Below, in pieces: positions 1-7,839 of a stretch of DNA of 57,155 nt. A program made the translations under genes and the position numbers. The DNA lies in NCBI GenBank assembly GCA_937943605.1, contig CALEAW010000089.1, positions 1 through 57,155 of the forward strand, in the 5' to 3' direction. The notes beneath the pieces were generated by a model that was not told where the DNA came from, searched no databases, and saw only the letters and a program-made list of their open reading frames with translations. Position 1 is the stretch's first letter, and the number at the start of each line of letters is the position of its first letter. This stretch comes from an uncultured Sutterella sp. (GTDB lineage: Bacteria > Pseudomonadota > Gammaproteobacteria > Burkholderiales > Burkholderiaceae_F).

Positions 1-256
1 GAGCCACACCGGTTGAGCCAGGAGGTAAGTTGCAACGCGGTTGCTCAAACGAGCGCAGTCGTCTGCTTTCTTTAATGATATGTCAGCACTCCCCACTCTC
101 GCAGAGGTATTTATCATTTTTTTGCCCTGCGTCAGAAGGCTTCATTATGTGACTTCACAGCACCTTCAAAAGCCTTTAAAATATATAAATTAGGCCAAAA
201 GCGATGCGATCATCACACTTTCGGCCTTTTGTTTTGACGCGAACAATCTTAAAACC
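1..256. other. Window edge, no identifiable gene
   Basis: A plus-strand frame starting at base 3 is open to about 151 and another from base 1 to about 75. Either could be the tail of a gene that begins outside the window, but neither translated tail is recognisable. The only structured element is the terminator-like hairpin at 192-227. Confidence 0.3.
192..236 (-). terminator. Terminator hairpin downstream of dprA-like gene
   Basis: Bases 192-201 and 218-227 form a 10-bp stem with one G-U pair around a 16-nt loop. It lies just past the stop of the minus-strand gene at 257. T-rich sequence lies on both sides, with the better T run on the plus strand, so it may serve both directions. Confidence 0.5.
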
Positions 257-1105
257 TTAAAGCCACCATACCGTCGTCCACGGCGAGAGCGCTGCCTCGA
301 CTTCATCTGCAGATTGCACAACACGCACTAACGGGCGTCCCATTTCGTCTTTGGGTGCCTCTTCAAGCAACGCCAAAGCCCAAGGTTCTGTCGTTGCTCC
401 ATTGACCAACGTGTGCCACAAAAGGACAGGTCGACCTAAAGCTAACGAAGCTTCAACTTCTCGCAAAGTGCTCGAGCCTTCTTTGCCGGCCATCACCAAA
501 GTACCGCAACCCAAAGCCGCAATCGCACGATTACGACACCAGTGACTATGAAGACGCTCCTCATCTGTAAAAGAAAGACCGCTCACCTGAGGTGCCAAAG
601 AAATCAAAAGGCCATAAGCCGCGATGCGGCGAGCTAATTTCACGTTAGCTGGCGGCCACGGTTGCGCAAGCGGGGTACCAATGATGGCAATCGTACGACC
701 TCGAGCACCCGTTGTATCTTGAGCGGACAATGCGCCCTCGTGAGCAGCTGTATCAATCCCTTGCGCAAGGCCCGACACAATCACAGCACCGCGTTCAGCA
801 AGGGCTTTCGACACCTGAAAAGCGTCTGCTTTGGCTTCTTCACTAGCAGCTCGCGAGCCAACAATCGAAATTCGCAGTTGACGACTCGTTAAGTTGATAT
901 CGCCTTCGCACACCAAAACTGCCGGATGCTCTTCTAACACCAAAAGCTCTTCTGGGTAGGCAGGACTAGAGGCCATCACAAGTCGAGTTGCATCAGGCAA
1001 TGTTTCTTCAAGAATCCGTTCAATGGCTTCACGCGCTGAACGTTCAAAGCCGCGCTTTTCGATGGTTACCAAGGCCTCAAAGGCTTCGGAAGAACCGTGA
1101 TGCAT
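257..1105 (-). CDS. Short, divergent DprA/SMF-family protein
   Basis: A 282-residue Rossmann-fold protein of the SMF/DprA family, which in competent bacteria binds incoming single-stranded DNA and loads RecA. The family core is visible: a GSRAAS motif at residues 83-88, SGLAQGIDTAAH at 111-122 and RNRAIAAL at 191-198. It is shorter than usual DprA (about 350-380 residues), with little N-terminal SAM-like region and no obvious C-terminal winged helix. The normally conserved segment after the RNR motif is also divergent. The start is supported by an AGGAGGAG ribosome site six bases upstream of the ATG. No competence genes are nearby. It could be a true minimal DprA or a specialised SMF homologue; the family call is secure, the role is not. 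Confidence 0.75.
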   Translation of the reverse strand: MHHGSSEAFEALVTIEKRGFERSAREAIERILEETLPDATRLVMASSPAYPEELLVLEEHPAVLVCEGDINLTSRQLRISIVGSRAASEEAKADAFQVSKALAERGAVIVSGLAQGIDTAAHEGALSAQDTTGARGRTIAIIGTPLAQPWPPANVKLARRIAAYGLLISLAPQVSGLSFTDEERLHSHWCRNRAIAALGCGTLVMAGKEGSSTLREVEASLALGRPVLLWHTLVNGATTEPWALALLEEAPKDEMGRPLVRVVQSADEVEAALSPWTTVWWL

Positions 1106-2022
1106 GTGCTACTCCTCCTCAAGTCCTCGGCCCTAAGCCCGAAGTTTTCAGTTAAACAATCATTAGAAAAAAGGCTTATTCGAATCAAGCCTTTCTCATC
1201 CATATTATCTATCTTACCGATGAGCACTGACGTTGCCTATTGGTTATAACGATCACGGGGTTACCCTTTGAGGACTACTACGCACAAGCCATCCCTTAGG
1301 ACATTTCCCGCATAGCGCACTCAAATGCTTTTGATTGATCCTCATATAACCCGTAAGTCAACTTGTCGGCCAATCAGTTAGATGTTTTAGGGCAGCAACA
1401 ACGTTGTAAATCATCGACTTAAACCGACAGGGGTTGAATGAAAAAAGATCCTCCATAACTACCCAGTTTGTTTCGTTTGTATGGGAGTGACCATTTACAC
1501 TCACTAATCTCTCCTACCGGTGACATTATCCTAATAAAACATTATGTCGACATGTTTGATCAGTGAGTGAGTCTTTGTGGCAATGCTACAGCACCCAATC
1601 GTTGAGATTCGTCTATTTTTTGATTACATCTTTAATCTTACCAACAGCCAAGAGAAAACGATCGTACAACGATCACGAGGTCACTGTTAAAGAGAAGGTA
1701 AGAAGCATCCTAAATGTGACCTTTTGGTTCTGATTGGCGTTCACTTTACTGCCATCAACATCCCCTAACGGGACATAAATCAAGCCTCTCTACCCTCAGA
1801 TAGGAGGTCAACAAACTCACTCACAAGGCTAAGGCTCTAATTAGTACCAATTCTTATTTAAAGAAAATTCCTTATAGACCTACTTGGTCTGCTCAATTGA
1901 GCCTACCTCGTTCGCACAAATCACCTGGTATTAACCCTATAACAAAACAAAGATAACGCTCTCTTTCAGGCATTTTCTCTATTCTTTAAATAAAAACCCT
2001 TACTCATAAATTTTATTTAATT
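1106..2022. other. Gene-free, probably eroded region
   Basis: About 0.9 kb without a convincing open frame on either strand; every frame is broken by stops. A motif of the form ACGATCACGRGGT appears twice, near 1250 and 1669, which might reflect an old duplication or a decayed mobile element. I could not match any translated fragment to a transposase family. The hairpin at 1170-1194 is the one clear local structure. Confidence 0.4.
1170..1194. terminator. Terminator-like hairpin upstream of dprA-like gene
   Basis: AAAGGCTT at 1170-1177 pairs with AAGCCTTT at 1187-1194 around a 9-nt loop, with A and T runs on its flanks. It would end any minus-strand transcript coming from the gene-free region before the dprA-like promoter. 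No gene that needs it is visible. Confidence 0.4.
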
Positions 2023-2023
2023 A

Positions 2024-2053
2024 GTGACAAATCACGAAAAAATTCGCTACAAT
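2024..2053 (+). promoter_or_regulatory. Predicted sigma-70 promoter of the Crp-like regulator
   Basis: GTGACA at 2024-2029 and TACAAT at 2048-2053 are separated by 18 bases, which predicts a start near 2060 and a leader of about 150 nt. The -35 element lies in a short inverted repeat, GTGA-CAAA-TCAC (2024-2035), which could be an operator. Its half-site spacing is two bases shorter than a standard CRP or FNR site. Confidence 0.45.
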
Positions 2054-2059
2054 TTTTAG

Positions 2060-2210
2060 ACACGATCATTCTGATTTGTACGTCAGGTACCCCAGCATCA
2101 ATAAAACGACACCTTCACCACGCACAAACGTCAATCAGAACGATTGCTCGACACTCATTGAAAATAAATTTTCTTCTTTTCAACCCCCATCGGGTTGTTA
2201 TTGAATCACT
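2060..2210 (+). promoter_or_regulatory. Structured 5' leader of the Crp-like gene
   Basis: Bases 2063-2076 can pair with 2133-2146 (14-bp helix with one G-U and one A-C mismatch), starting almost at the predicted transcription start. A second hairpin, CAACCC at 2181-2186 with GGGTTG at 2192-2197, lies 13 bases before the ATG where a Shine-Dalgarno sequence would be expected; none is seen. This looks like a cis-acting RNA leader, but it matches no riboswitch class I recognise. Confidence 0.35.
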
Positions 2211-3107
2211 ATGAAGAAACTGACTGAAGCTTGGTACAAGGCCATCAACGAATATCGCTATACAAAGTGGAATACCTGTGGTCCTCGAGAACCCGTGATG
2301 CCCTGGATTCCACCCTCTGCCCCCGTCTGTCTAGCGCGTGCCCTACGAAATATTGGTACGGCGGTTACCCTGGAAGCAGGCGCTAGTCTTTCTTCAGCCG
2401 TTGAAAATAAGCAAGGCGAAATGTCTGCTTCTGACTATGCTCGCGAAGACAATTTAATCTACGTAAGCAAAGGCATGATCGCTCGAGAACCTAGTGCCGC
2501 ACGCGTTGGCTCGACCAAAAGCTCTTCTCTTTCGATCACCCCAGCTGGTCGTATTTTGGGTGGTGGATTAGACTTTTTCTTCTGCCATCCGTTTGTGTCT
2601 CGTAGCTACGCACTCACGAAAGCAGAAGTCATTGTTTGCAATAAGCAATTGCTTAATCAAGTGTTGAGCGTTGACACGGCTTTACAGCAAACTCTTCAGC
2701 AGCACTTTGAACTTTGCCATTTGTCCAATTCCATTACGCTCGAAGCGGTGTCGGGCCTCCCGGTGGCTGAACGAGTTAAACTTTATCTGCTCTCTTGGGC
2801 TGTGTATTGGGGCGTTTTAATGGTCGACCATGACGAACAAAGTTGGATTCGCATTCCGTTGCCGCTCTTACGAGAAGACTTTTCCCGCTTGATCAGCACC
2901 TCTAAAGCTTCCGTTGACAAGCTTTTTATCACCTGGAAAAACGAAGGCCTCTCCTATACGGAAACGCCCTACCTTTATTATCGTAGCGAGATGGTGAAGC
3001 CCTTATTGCCCTGGCTTTGCATCTTTGATGAGTATCGTTCGACCTACCGTAACAACTTGAGCTTTGAAGACATCATGCCCATGAGCTCTCGCGTCGAAAA
3101 CAGATAA
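2211..3107 (+). CDS. Crp/Fnr-superfamily transcriptional regulator
   Basis: A 298-residue protein that reads as a divergent Crp/Fnr-type regulator. Residues about 110-145 resemble the end of the effector-binding beta-roll, followed by a long dimerisation-like helix (about 150-195) and a helix-turn-helix region at about 216-250. No N-terminal cysteine cluster like that of FNR is evident, so an oxygen-sensing iron-sulfur cluster is not supported. It converges on the carnitine cluster across a shared bidirectional terminator, which makes it a candidate regulator of that cluster by proximity only. The start lacks a clear ribosome site and is preceded by a hairpin, so translation may be regulated. 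The effector is unknown. Confidence 0.6.
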   Translation: MKKLTEAWYKAINEYRYTKWNTCGPREPVMPWIPPSAPVCLARALRNIGTAVTLEAGASLSSAVENKQGEMSASDYAREDNLIYVSKGMIAREPSAARVGSTKSSSLSITPAGRILGGGLDFFFCHPFVSRSYALTKAEVIVCNKQLLNQVLSVDTALQQTLQQHFELCHLSNSITLEAVSGLPVAERVKLYLLSWAVYWGVLMVDHDEQSWIRIPLPLLREDFSRLISTSKASVDKLFITWKNEGLSYTETPYLYYRSEMVKPLLPWLCIFDEYRSTYRNNLSFEDIMPMSSRVENR

Positions 3108-3127
3108 TTTCGCAAAACGGTTACAAG

Positions 3128-3160
3128 AAAGGCCTTTCAAATGAAAGGCCTTTTGCTTTT
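3128..3160. terminator. Bidirectional terminator between regulator and carnitine cluster
   Basis: A perfect 11-bp stem, 3128-3138 with 3143-3153, has a 4-nt loop and is followed by TTTTGCTTTT on the plus strand. It sits between convergent genes and probably ends both the regulator transcript and the long minus-strand carnitine transcript. Confidence 0.8.
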
Positions 3161-3177
3161 AGTACGTAGGTACTGTT

Positions 3178-3870
3178 TTAGTCTTCAATACCGAGTGCAC
3201 GGCGATGCAAAGCCGTGAGGTATTGAGCAACATCACGCAATTCTTCGCGCGCAATGCCATGCCCCAACCCGTGGTAGTGACGTTCGGTCACACGGTGACC
3301 AGCACCACGAAGTTCGGCAACGCTTTCGCTCTTCCAGGCGAGCGGCACCATCGGGTCAGCCGTACCGTGACCGAAGAACATATCAAATGCTCGAGAAACA
3401 CGGCTCGGATAAAGAAGTGGGAAGTCGCACGAAAGCGCAATGACACCGGCAAACGGCAAGTTGCTCGTCACAGCGGTGTCAACCGCAAGCGCGCCCCCCT
3501 GGGAAAAACCAGCCAAGACAATGCGTTCAACGGGAATACCGCTCTTCACAACATCGTCGACAGTTTCAAGGACACCACGAATGGCTTGATCCACTGTTTC
3601 AGGCACCTTAACAGTCGGGAACCAACTGACATAGTCATACCAAGAAGGTGGATTACCAAGCACATCAACAATCTCGCAAGGTCTTTGATCTGCTTCAGGG
3701 AAAAGATAACGGATGCGATTGGAGACACCCATTTCTCGAAGTACATCAGCAATGGGAGCACAATCACGTCCATCGGCACCAAAACCGTGATACCAGATCA
3801 CAACGAAGTCCGCTTCTTCTTTAGAAGCGCCTCGTTCGAGTATACGGACAGGCCGGATTGTGGTTGTCAT
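3178..3870 (-). CDS. Alpha/beta hydrolase, phospholipase/carboxylesterase family
   Basis: A predicted cytoplasmic serine hydrolase of the carboxylesterase/AphII type, 230 residues from the chosen start. The nucleophile elbow is GFSQGG (Ser123), the acid is Asp172 in ADPMVP and the base is His204 in GLGHGI, so the catalytic triad is complete. A nine-residue extension would need a TTG start; the internal ATG is preferred because AGGAA lies upstream of it. It is the last gene of the carnitine cluster, 75 bases after a paralogue that lacks the nucleophile. An attractive inference is hydrolysis of acylcarnitine or another betaine ester to feed the cai pathway, but only the esterase fold is shown by sequence. 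Confidence 0.8.
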   Translation of the reverse strand: MTTTIRPVRILERGASKEEADFVVIWYHGFGADGRDCAPIADVLREMGVSNRIRYLFPEADQRPCEIVDVLGNPPSWYDYVSWFPTVKVPETVDQAIRGVLETVDDVVKSGIPVERIVLAGFSQGGALAVDTAVTSNLPFAGVIALSCDFPLLYPSRVSRAFDMFFGHGTADPMVPLAWKSESVAELRGAGHRVTERHYHGLGHGIAREELRDVAQYLTALHRRALGIED

Positions 3871-3945
3871 AATAAAAGTTCCTAAAAGGCTTCCCAAAAA
3901 GAAAGCCGGTTCTCCAAACGGTCAAAGGACGCCGAGGACGTCATT

Positions 3946-4665
3946 TTACCGTACCAACAAAGCTTCACCAAAACTGCGTGGCGTACGTTGCGCGCATACA
4001 GGGAAAAAGCGTGAGTGACGCTCAATAAACTGACGCGCGACCTCACGCAGTCCCGCATCAGTTTCTACTCCTGAATGAGCGCCAATATGACGTTCAACGC
4101 GATACCCCATGGCAGACAAACGATCCGCCGCCTGCACTTCTAAGCGCTGACGGTTTGCATCGCTCATCCGACGACCGGCCAACAAGACCGGGATGGGATA
4201 ATCGCCATGCATTGATGAAGAAAAGCTCAATGGAAAATCCCCATCAAGACAAATCACACCCGCGAACGGTCTCGAAAGACAGTGGACAGCTTCAATCGCT
4301 AAAAAGCCCCCCTGCCCTAAACCGCCGAGGAAAATTTGTTCATGCGGTGTACCACTTGCTGTTATTTCTGAAATGAGATGGTCCACATAAACGAGTGTTT
4401 CAAGAATGTCGACCTTGTCTTTCAAACCATAAGACTTGATCGTGTATCCATACCACGCTTCATCGGGTAAGGCTGTGCCGCTCGGAATCGATACTCTTGG
4501 TGAAGCAGGAAAAACACTTTCAACACCAACGTCCGAGAGACTTTCTGTCAACGGCTGCCAGGTTTCACGAAAAGCGGTGTGCGTTGTGCCCGCTGGGTGA
4601 AACCAAATGACAGTGCGACCTGCCGTGTGCATACGTGCTGGCATCCAACCGAAAGCATCAGACAT
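3946..4665 (-). CDS. Alpha/beta hydrolase paralogue lacking the nucleophilic serine
   Basis: A 239-residue protein homologous to the hydrolase encoded just downstream; shared stretches include the DFPL segment and the region around the nucleophile elbow. The elbow reads GLGQGG instead of GFSQGG, so Gly117 replaces the catalytic serine. The acid (about Asp169) and histidine (about His197) positions appear to be kept. It should be inactive as a serine hydrolase and may be a regulatory or binding pseudoenzyme, or an early stage of decay. The frame is intact. Its start overlaps the stop of the upstream MFS gene by eight bases, which implies coupled translation in the same operon. Confidence 0.7.
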   Translation of the reverse strand: MSDAFGWMPARMHTAGRTVIWFHPAGTTHTAFRETWQPLTESLSDVGVESVFPASPRVSIPSGTALPDEAWYGYTIKSYGLKDKVDILETLVYVDHLISEITASGTPHEQIFLGGLGQGGFLAIEAVHCLSRPFAGVICLDGDFPLSFSSSMHGDYPIPVLLAGRRMSDANRQRLEVQAADRLSAMGYRVERHIGAHSGVETDAGLREVARQFIERHSRFFPVCAQRTPRSFGEALLVR

Positions 4666-5977
4666 GATCAGCCCCCGTCAAAGAGAGATTCTTCGTTTCA
4701 GGTGCAAAGAGCACAGAAGTTACGAGACCTACCATAGTGATGAGGAAAGCCCCCATCAATACGGTTTCGCTACCGTACTTCAAAAGAATCGGATACATAT
4801 AGAAGGTCGTCAAAATCGTGGCAATACGAGTAATAGACATCGCACACCCCACAGCTGTTGCACGAATATCCGTGCTAAAGAGTTCATTGGGATAAAGCCA
4901 CTGCAACGTGCCAGGGCCACCAGACACCAAGGCGTAGGTCACGAGACCAATGAAGAGCACCACAGGGTTCGTGCTCCAGATCACCATTGCACCTAACGAC
5001 AAGGTCATCAAAAGGTAGCTGCTGATGCAAACCACGCGACGACCGAATTCAGTGGTACACCACATGGCTGGGATACAACCCAAGAAAAACGCAATACTGA
5101 TCACCGTATTGGCTAATAAGGCTTCCTTCGGCGTGACGGCATCGAACCCCGACATGATTTGCGGGCCATACATATAGATCGCAAACATGGGCACTGCCTG
5201 GCAAAGCCAAATAGTTGCGACAAAGACCAAGTTACGGAGGTTTTTACCCTGGAAAATGCCCAAGATATTGACTGACTCGACATCGCGATGAACATCTTTT
5301 TCAAGTTCAGAAAGCGGAATATCTAAGCCAAACTTTTTAAAGACTGCTCTCGCTTTAGCGGCTTTGCCGTGCATCAACAACCAACGCGGCGACTCTGGTA
5401 CACGGATTCGACCCCACAAAACCAGCACGCAAGGAATTACAGCACTAGCTAACATCCAGCGCCAGCTGTTTTCGAGGTCATAGCAGAAATAGCCTGCGAG
5501 GCTCGCACAAATGCCGCCGACAAACCAGATCGCAGCAATCGTACCCATCGCCCACGCGCGGCTCTTAATCGGCGAAAATTCAGCCACCATGCTCGTCGCG
5601 ATTGGATAATCGGCGCCGATTAAGAGTCCCATGAAGAAGCGAGCTAATGCCAACTCGGTTGGCGTCGTGACCAAGGCGGACAGAATCGAACAGGTCGCCA
5701 AGGCAAAAATATTGAAAATAAAGAGTTTTTTTCGACCAATACGGTCAGCGATGTAACCGAACAACGTTGTCCCGATAGCGAGTCCCACAAAGGTCGATGC
5801 GGTAATGACGCCTACCCAAAAGGTATCAAGCGAAAAATCCTTCATCAGATTTTCAAGCGCCACACCAATGATGATCAACACATAGGCATCGATGAACGAA
5901 CCGCCACCCGCGCACAACGTAATGGCTCGATGTCGTCCTGTGAACGGCAGATTGTCAAAATCTTTTAGAGTGTGCAT
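4658..5977 (-). CDS. MFS transporter (sugar/organic-acid porter type)
   Basis: A 12-segment major facilitator protein, 439 residues from the preferred ATG. It shows the MFS signature GYIADRIGRKK after the second membrane segment and a repeat-type RFFMGLLIGADYP motif after the fourth, typical of the sugar porter and aromatic/organic acid symporter groups. An upstream ATG at 6055 would add 26 hydrophilic residues and run through a strong hairpin, so the inner start is chosen. It follows fixX by 104 bases and overlaps the following hydrolase gene. The substrate is unknown; from context it may carry a carnitine ester, butyrobetaine or a related quaternary amine, but this is inference. Confidence 0.75.
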   Translation of the reverse strand: MHTLKDFDNLPFTGRHRAITLCAGGGSFIDAYVLIIIGVALENLMKDFSLDTFWVGVITASTFVGLAIGTTLFGYIADRIGRKKLFIFNIFALATCSILSALVTTPTELALARFFMGLLIGADYPIATSMVAEFSPIKSRAWAMGTIAAIWFVGGICASLAGYFCYDLENSWRWMLASAVIPCVLVLWGRIRVPESPRWLLMHGKAAKARAVFKKFGLDIPLSELEKDVHRDVESVNILGIFQGKNLRNLVFVATIWLCQAVPMFAIYMYGPQIMSGFDAVTPKEALLANTVISIAFFLGCIPAMWCTTEFGRRVVCISSYLLMTLSLGAMVIWSTNPVVLFIGLVTYALVSGGPGTLQWLYPNELFSTDIRATAVGCAMSITRIATILTTFYMYPILLKYGSETVLMGAFLITMVGLVTSVLFAPETKNLSLTGADHV

Positions 5978-5978
5978 G

Positions 5979-6006
5979 GTCGGAGGGTCCTTGGTCGGAG
6001 GGTGTC
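5979..6006 (-). repeat. Short direct repeat before the MFS start
   Basis: The plus-strand sequence GGTCGGAGGGT occurs twice, at about 5979-5989 and 5995-6005, directly upstream of the MFS start codon. On the coding strand this is a repeated CCCTCCGACC block occupying the position where a ribosome site would be expected. Confidence 0.6.
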
Positions 6007-6023
6007 CTGTGTAGAGGTCATAG

Positions 6024-6053
6024 GCGACACCGCGCAGGACAACGCGGTGTCGC
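6024..6053 (-). promoter_or_regulatory. Intercistronic hairpin between fixX and MFS gene
   Basis: GCGACACCGCG at 6024-6034 pairs perfectly with CGCGGTGTCGC at 6043-6053 around an 8-nt loop. There is no T run after it on the minus strand, so it is more likely an mRNA stability or processing element, or a partial attenuator, than a full terminator. Confidence 0.6.
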
Positions 6054-6081
6054 ATCTTGAAGGGCTCAGAGCGTGAGGTGA

Positions 6082-6363
6082 TTAGCCCTGACGGTATTCA
6101 ATACCGAACGTGCCACGCGGCAGTTCCCACTTATCAAAGAGGGTCTTGCCACAGAGGAAGCGGCAGGTACCGCATTCCAAGCAACCAGCGTAGTCAAAAC
6201 GGTAGGAGCCGTCTTCCTGGATGCTGTAAAGGCCAGCTGGACAAGCCTTCACTAATTTCATGAATTCCTTCTTATCGATGTTGGACTTCAACACGATGTG
6301 AGCGTTTTCTTCGTCAACGTAGAACTTATTAACGCTCAGCTTTTCGTCAACATTCATGCTCAT
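6082..6363 (-). CDS. fixX: Ferredoxin-like protein FixX
   Basis: A 93-residue ferredoxin-like protein of the FixX family. Cysteines at residues 41, 61, 64, 67 and 71 include a C-x2-C-x2-C-x3-C run that fits an iron-sulfur cluster. FixX works with the flavoprotein FixC to move electrons from the FixAB flavoprotein towards the quinone pool and a low-potential acceptor. Its start overlaps the stop of fixC by four bases, so the two are co-translated. In enterobacteria fixABCX supports anaerobic carnitine reduction, matching the position here directly after the cai genes. The length is normal for the family. Confidence 0.92.
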   Translation of the reverse strand: MSMNVDEKLSVNKFYVDEENAHIVLKSNIDKKEFMKLVKACPAGLYSIQEDGSYRFDYAGCLECGTCRFLCGKTLFDKWELPRGTFGIEYRQG

Positions 6364-7658
6364 ATTGCCTTACCTCCCTTATAGGCATCCTTCAAGACGT
6401 TCATGAAACCGACTTCCTTGACGCGAGCAGCGATCTTCTTACGGAGCGGTTCAGCGGGCTTGCTACCCAACACGAACATGTCATGCATCATGCCGGCCAT
6501 CATCTTGGGATAGGCGTTGAAGAGACGATCGTTTTCGAAGAAGCTCGGGAGATCACGATAGAGTTCAAGGTCGTGCATCACGAAGCTAGCCTTCAAGCGG
6601 GTTTCGTAGCTCTTCAAGGTATTGGCGCTGAAGTCACCCTTTTCGAGGGCTTCGAGCACGGCTTCACCAGCCTTTTCACCGGAGCAGATAGCGAGGTCAA
6701 TACCGCGCACCGTGAAGCCCTGGTTGATACAGAAGCCAGCGGAGTCACCAACAACCATCACGCCATCAGCGTAGAGCTTCGGGCACATGTTGATACCGGC
6801 TTCCGGAACAACGTGGCCAGAGTATTCAACGAGTTCGCCGCCTTCCAAAAGAGGCTTAACCGTCGGATGGTTCTTGAAGTCTTCAAGCATTTCAGGCACG
6901 GTCTTGGAGCTTTCACCAACGTGAGCAAGGCCAGCAACGACGCCGACCGAAACCGTATCCTTGTTGGTATAGATGAAGCCGCCACCCATGAGGCCGTTAG
7001 AAGGCGTACCGGCAAAGAGCCAAGCCGTACCTTCGTCACCTTCGAGCTGGAAGCGAGACTTCAAAACATCTTCCGGCAAGCGGATGAGTTCCTTGGCACC
7101 GACAGCCACAGCGGTCGGATCGCAAGGACGGGTAGCCATGCCTAACTTTTCCGTCAGGATGGTGTTCACACCCTCAGCGATGATCACGCACTTAGCATCG
7201 ATGCGATCGCCGTCGGCTTCAATACCGCAAACCTTACCGTTTTCGTCACGGATCACTTCGTCAACGCGCACACCGTAAATGATCTGGGCGCCAACTTCTT
7301 CGGCCTTACCAGCGAGCCACTGGTCAAACGTGCCGCGAAGCACCGTGTAGGATTCTTCAACTTTGCTCTTGGGTTCATGCGTACGATAGTCCAGCGTCAC
7401 GCCAGCTTCGTCCGTCAAGAAAGAAACCTTTTCCGTCGTCACACGACGTTCAACAGGGGCTTCATCAGCGAAACCCGGAATGATCCTTTCAAGACTATGG
7501 GCATACAAACGACCGCCCGTCATGTTCTTGGCGCCAGCATAGTTACCGCGTTCGACTACGAGAACGTTAGCACCAGCCTTGGCCATGACATAGGCCGCCG
7601 TCGCACCAGCAGGGCCAGCACCGACGACAACGCAATCAAATGCATCTTCTTCAGACAT
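6360..7658 (-). CDS. fixC: FAD-dependent ETF-quinone oxidoreductase-like protein FixC
   Basis: A 432-residue flavoprotein of the FixC/ETF-ubiquinone oxidoreductase family. The FAD-binding dinucleotide fold is at the N-terminus (GAGPAG at residues 13-18), a second FAD contact region lies around GVMVVGDSAGF, and the length fits the family (about 428 residues). It accepts electrons from FixAB and passes them on with FixX, probably at the inner face of the cytoplasmic membrane. It is separated from fixB by an unusually long, hairpin-rich gap of 181 bases, which may alter the stoichiometry of FixCX relative to FixAB. A GGAAG ribosome site precedes the ATG. Confidence 0.93.
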   Translation of the reverse strand: MSEEDAFDCVVVGAGPAGATAAYVMAKAGANVLVVERGNYAGAKNMTGGRLYAHSLERIIPGFADEAPVERRVTTEKVSFLTDEAGVTLDYRTHEPKSKVEESYTVLRGTFDQWLAGKAEEVGAQIIYGVRVDEVIRDENGKVCGIEADGDRIDAKCVIIAEGVNTILTEKLGMATRPCDPTAVAVGAKELIRLPEDVLKSRFQLEGDEGTAWLFAGTPSNGLMGGGFIYTNKDTVSVGVVAGLAHVGESSKTVPEMLEDFKNHPTVKPLLEGGELVEYSGHVVPEAGINMCPKLYADGVMVVGDSAGFCINQGFTVRGIDLAICSGEKAGEAVLEALEKGDFSANTLKSYETRLKASFVMHDLELYRDLPSFFENDRLFNAYPKMMAGMMHDMFVLGSKPAEPLRKKIAARVKEVGFMNVLKDAYKGGKAI

Positions 7659-7723
7659 GGAATTCTTCCTATGGAGATGGAGTCAGAGAGAAATTCTTTG
7701 CACCGAACCAGAGTGGCTCAGGC

Positions 7724-7817
7724 TCTCGGAGATAAACGCAGTCGTTAAATAAAAAAAGCGCATGTCTCCGAGAACCCCGGGGCAAGGGGACGGCAAACCC
7801 TCACATACCGTCCCCTT
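7724..7817 (-). promoter_or_regulatory. Two hairpins in the fixB-fixC gap
   Basis: One stem pairs 7784-7793 (AAGGGGACGG) with 7808-7817; the second pairs 7724-7732 (TCTCGGAGA) with 7765-7773. On the minus strand a run of seven T follows the first stem, at 7751-7757, inside the loop of the second. The first could be a partial terminator and the second an alternative or processing structure within the operon. Confidence 0.5.
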
Positions 7818-7839
7818 CCCGGGCACCCACCAACCTGGG

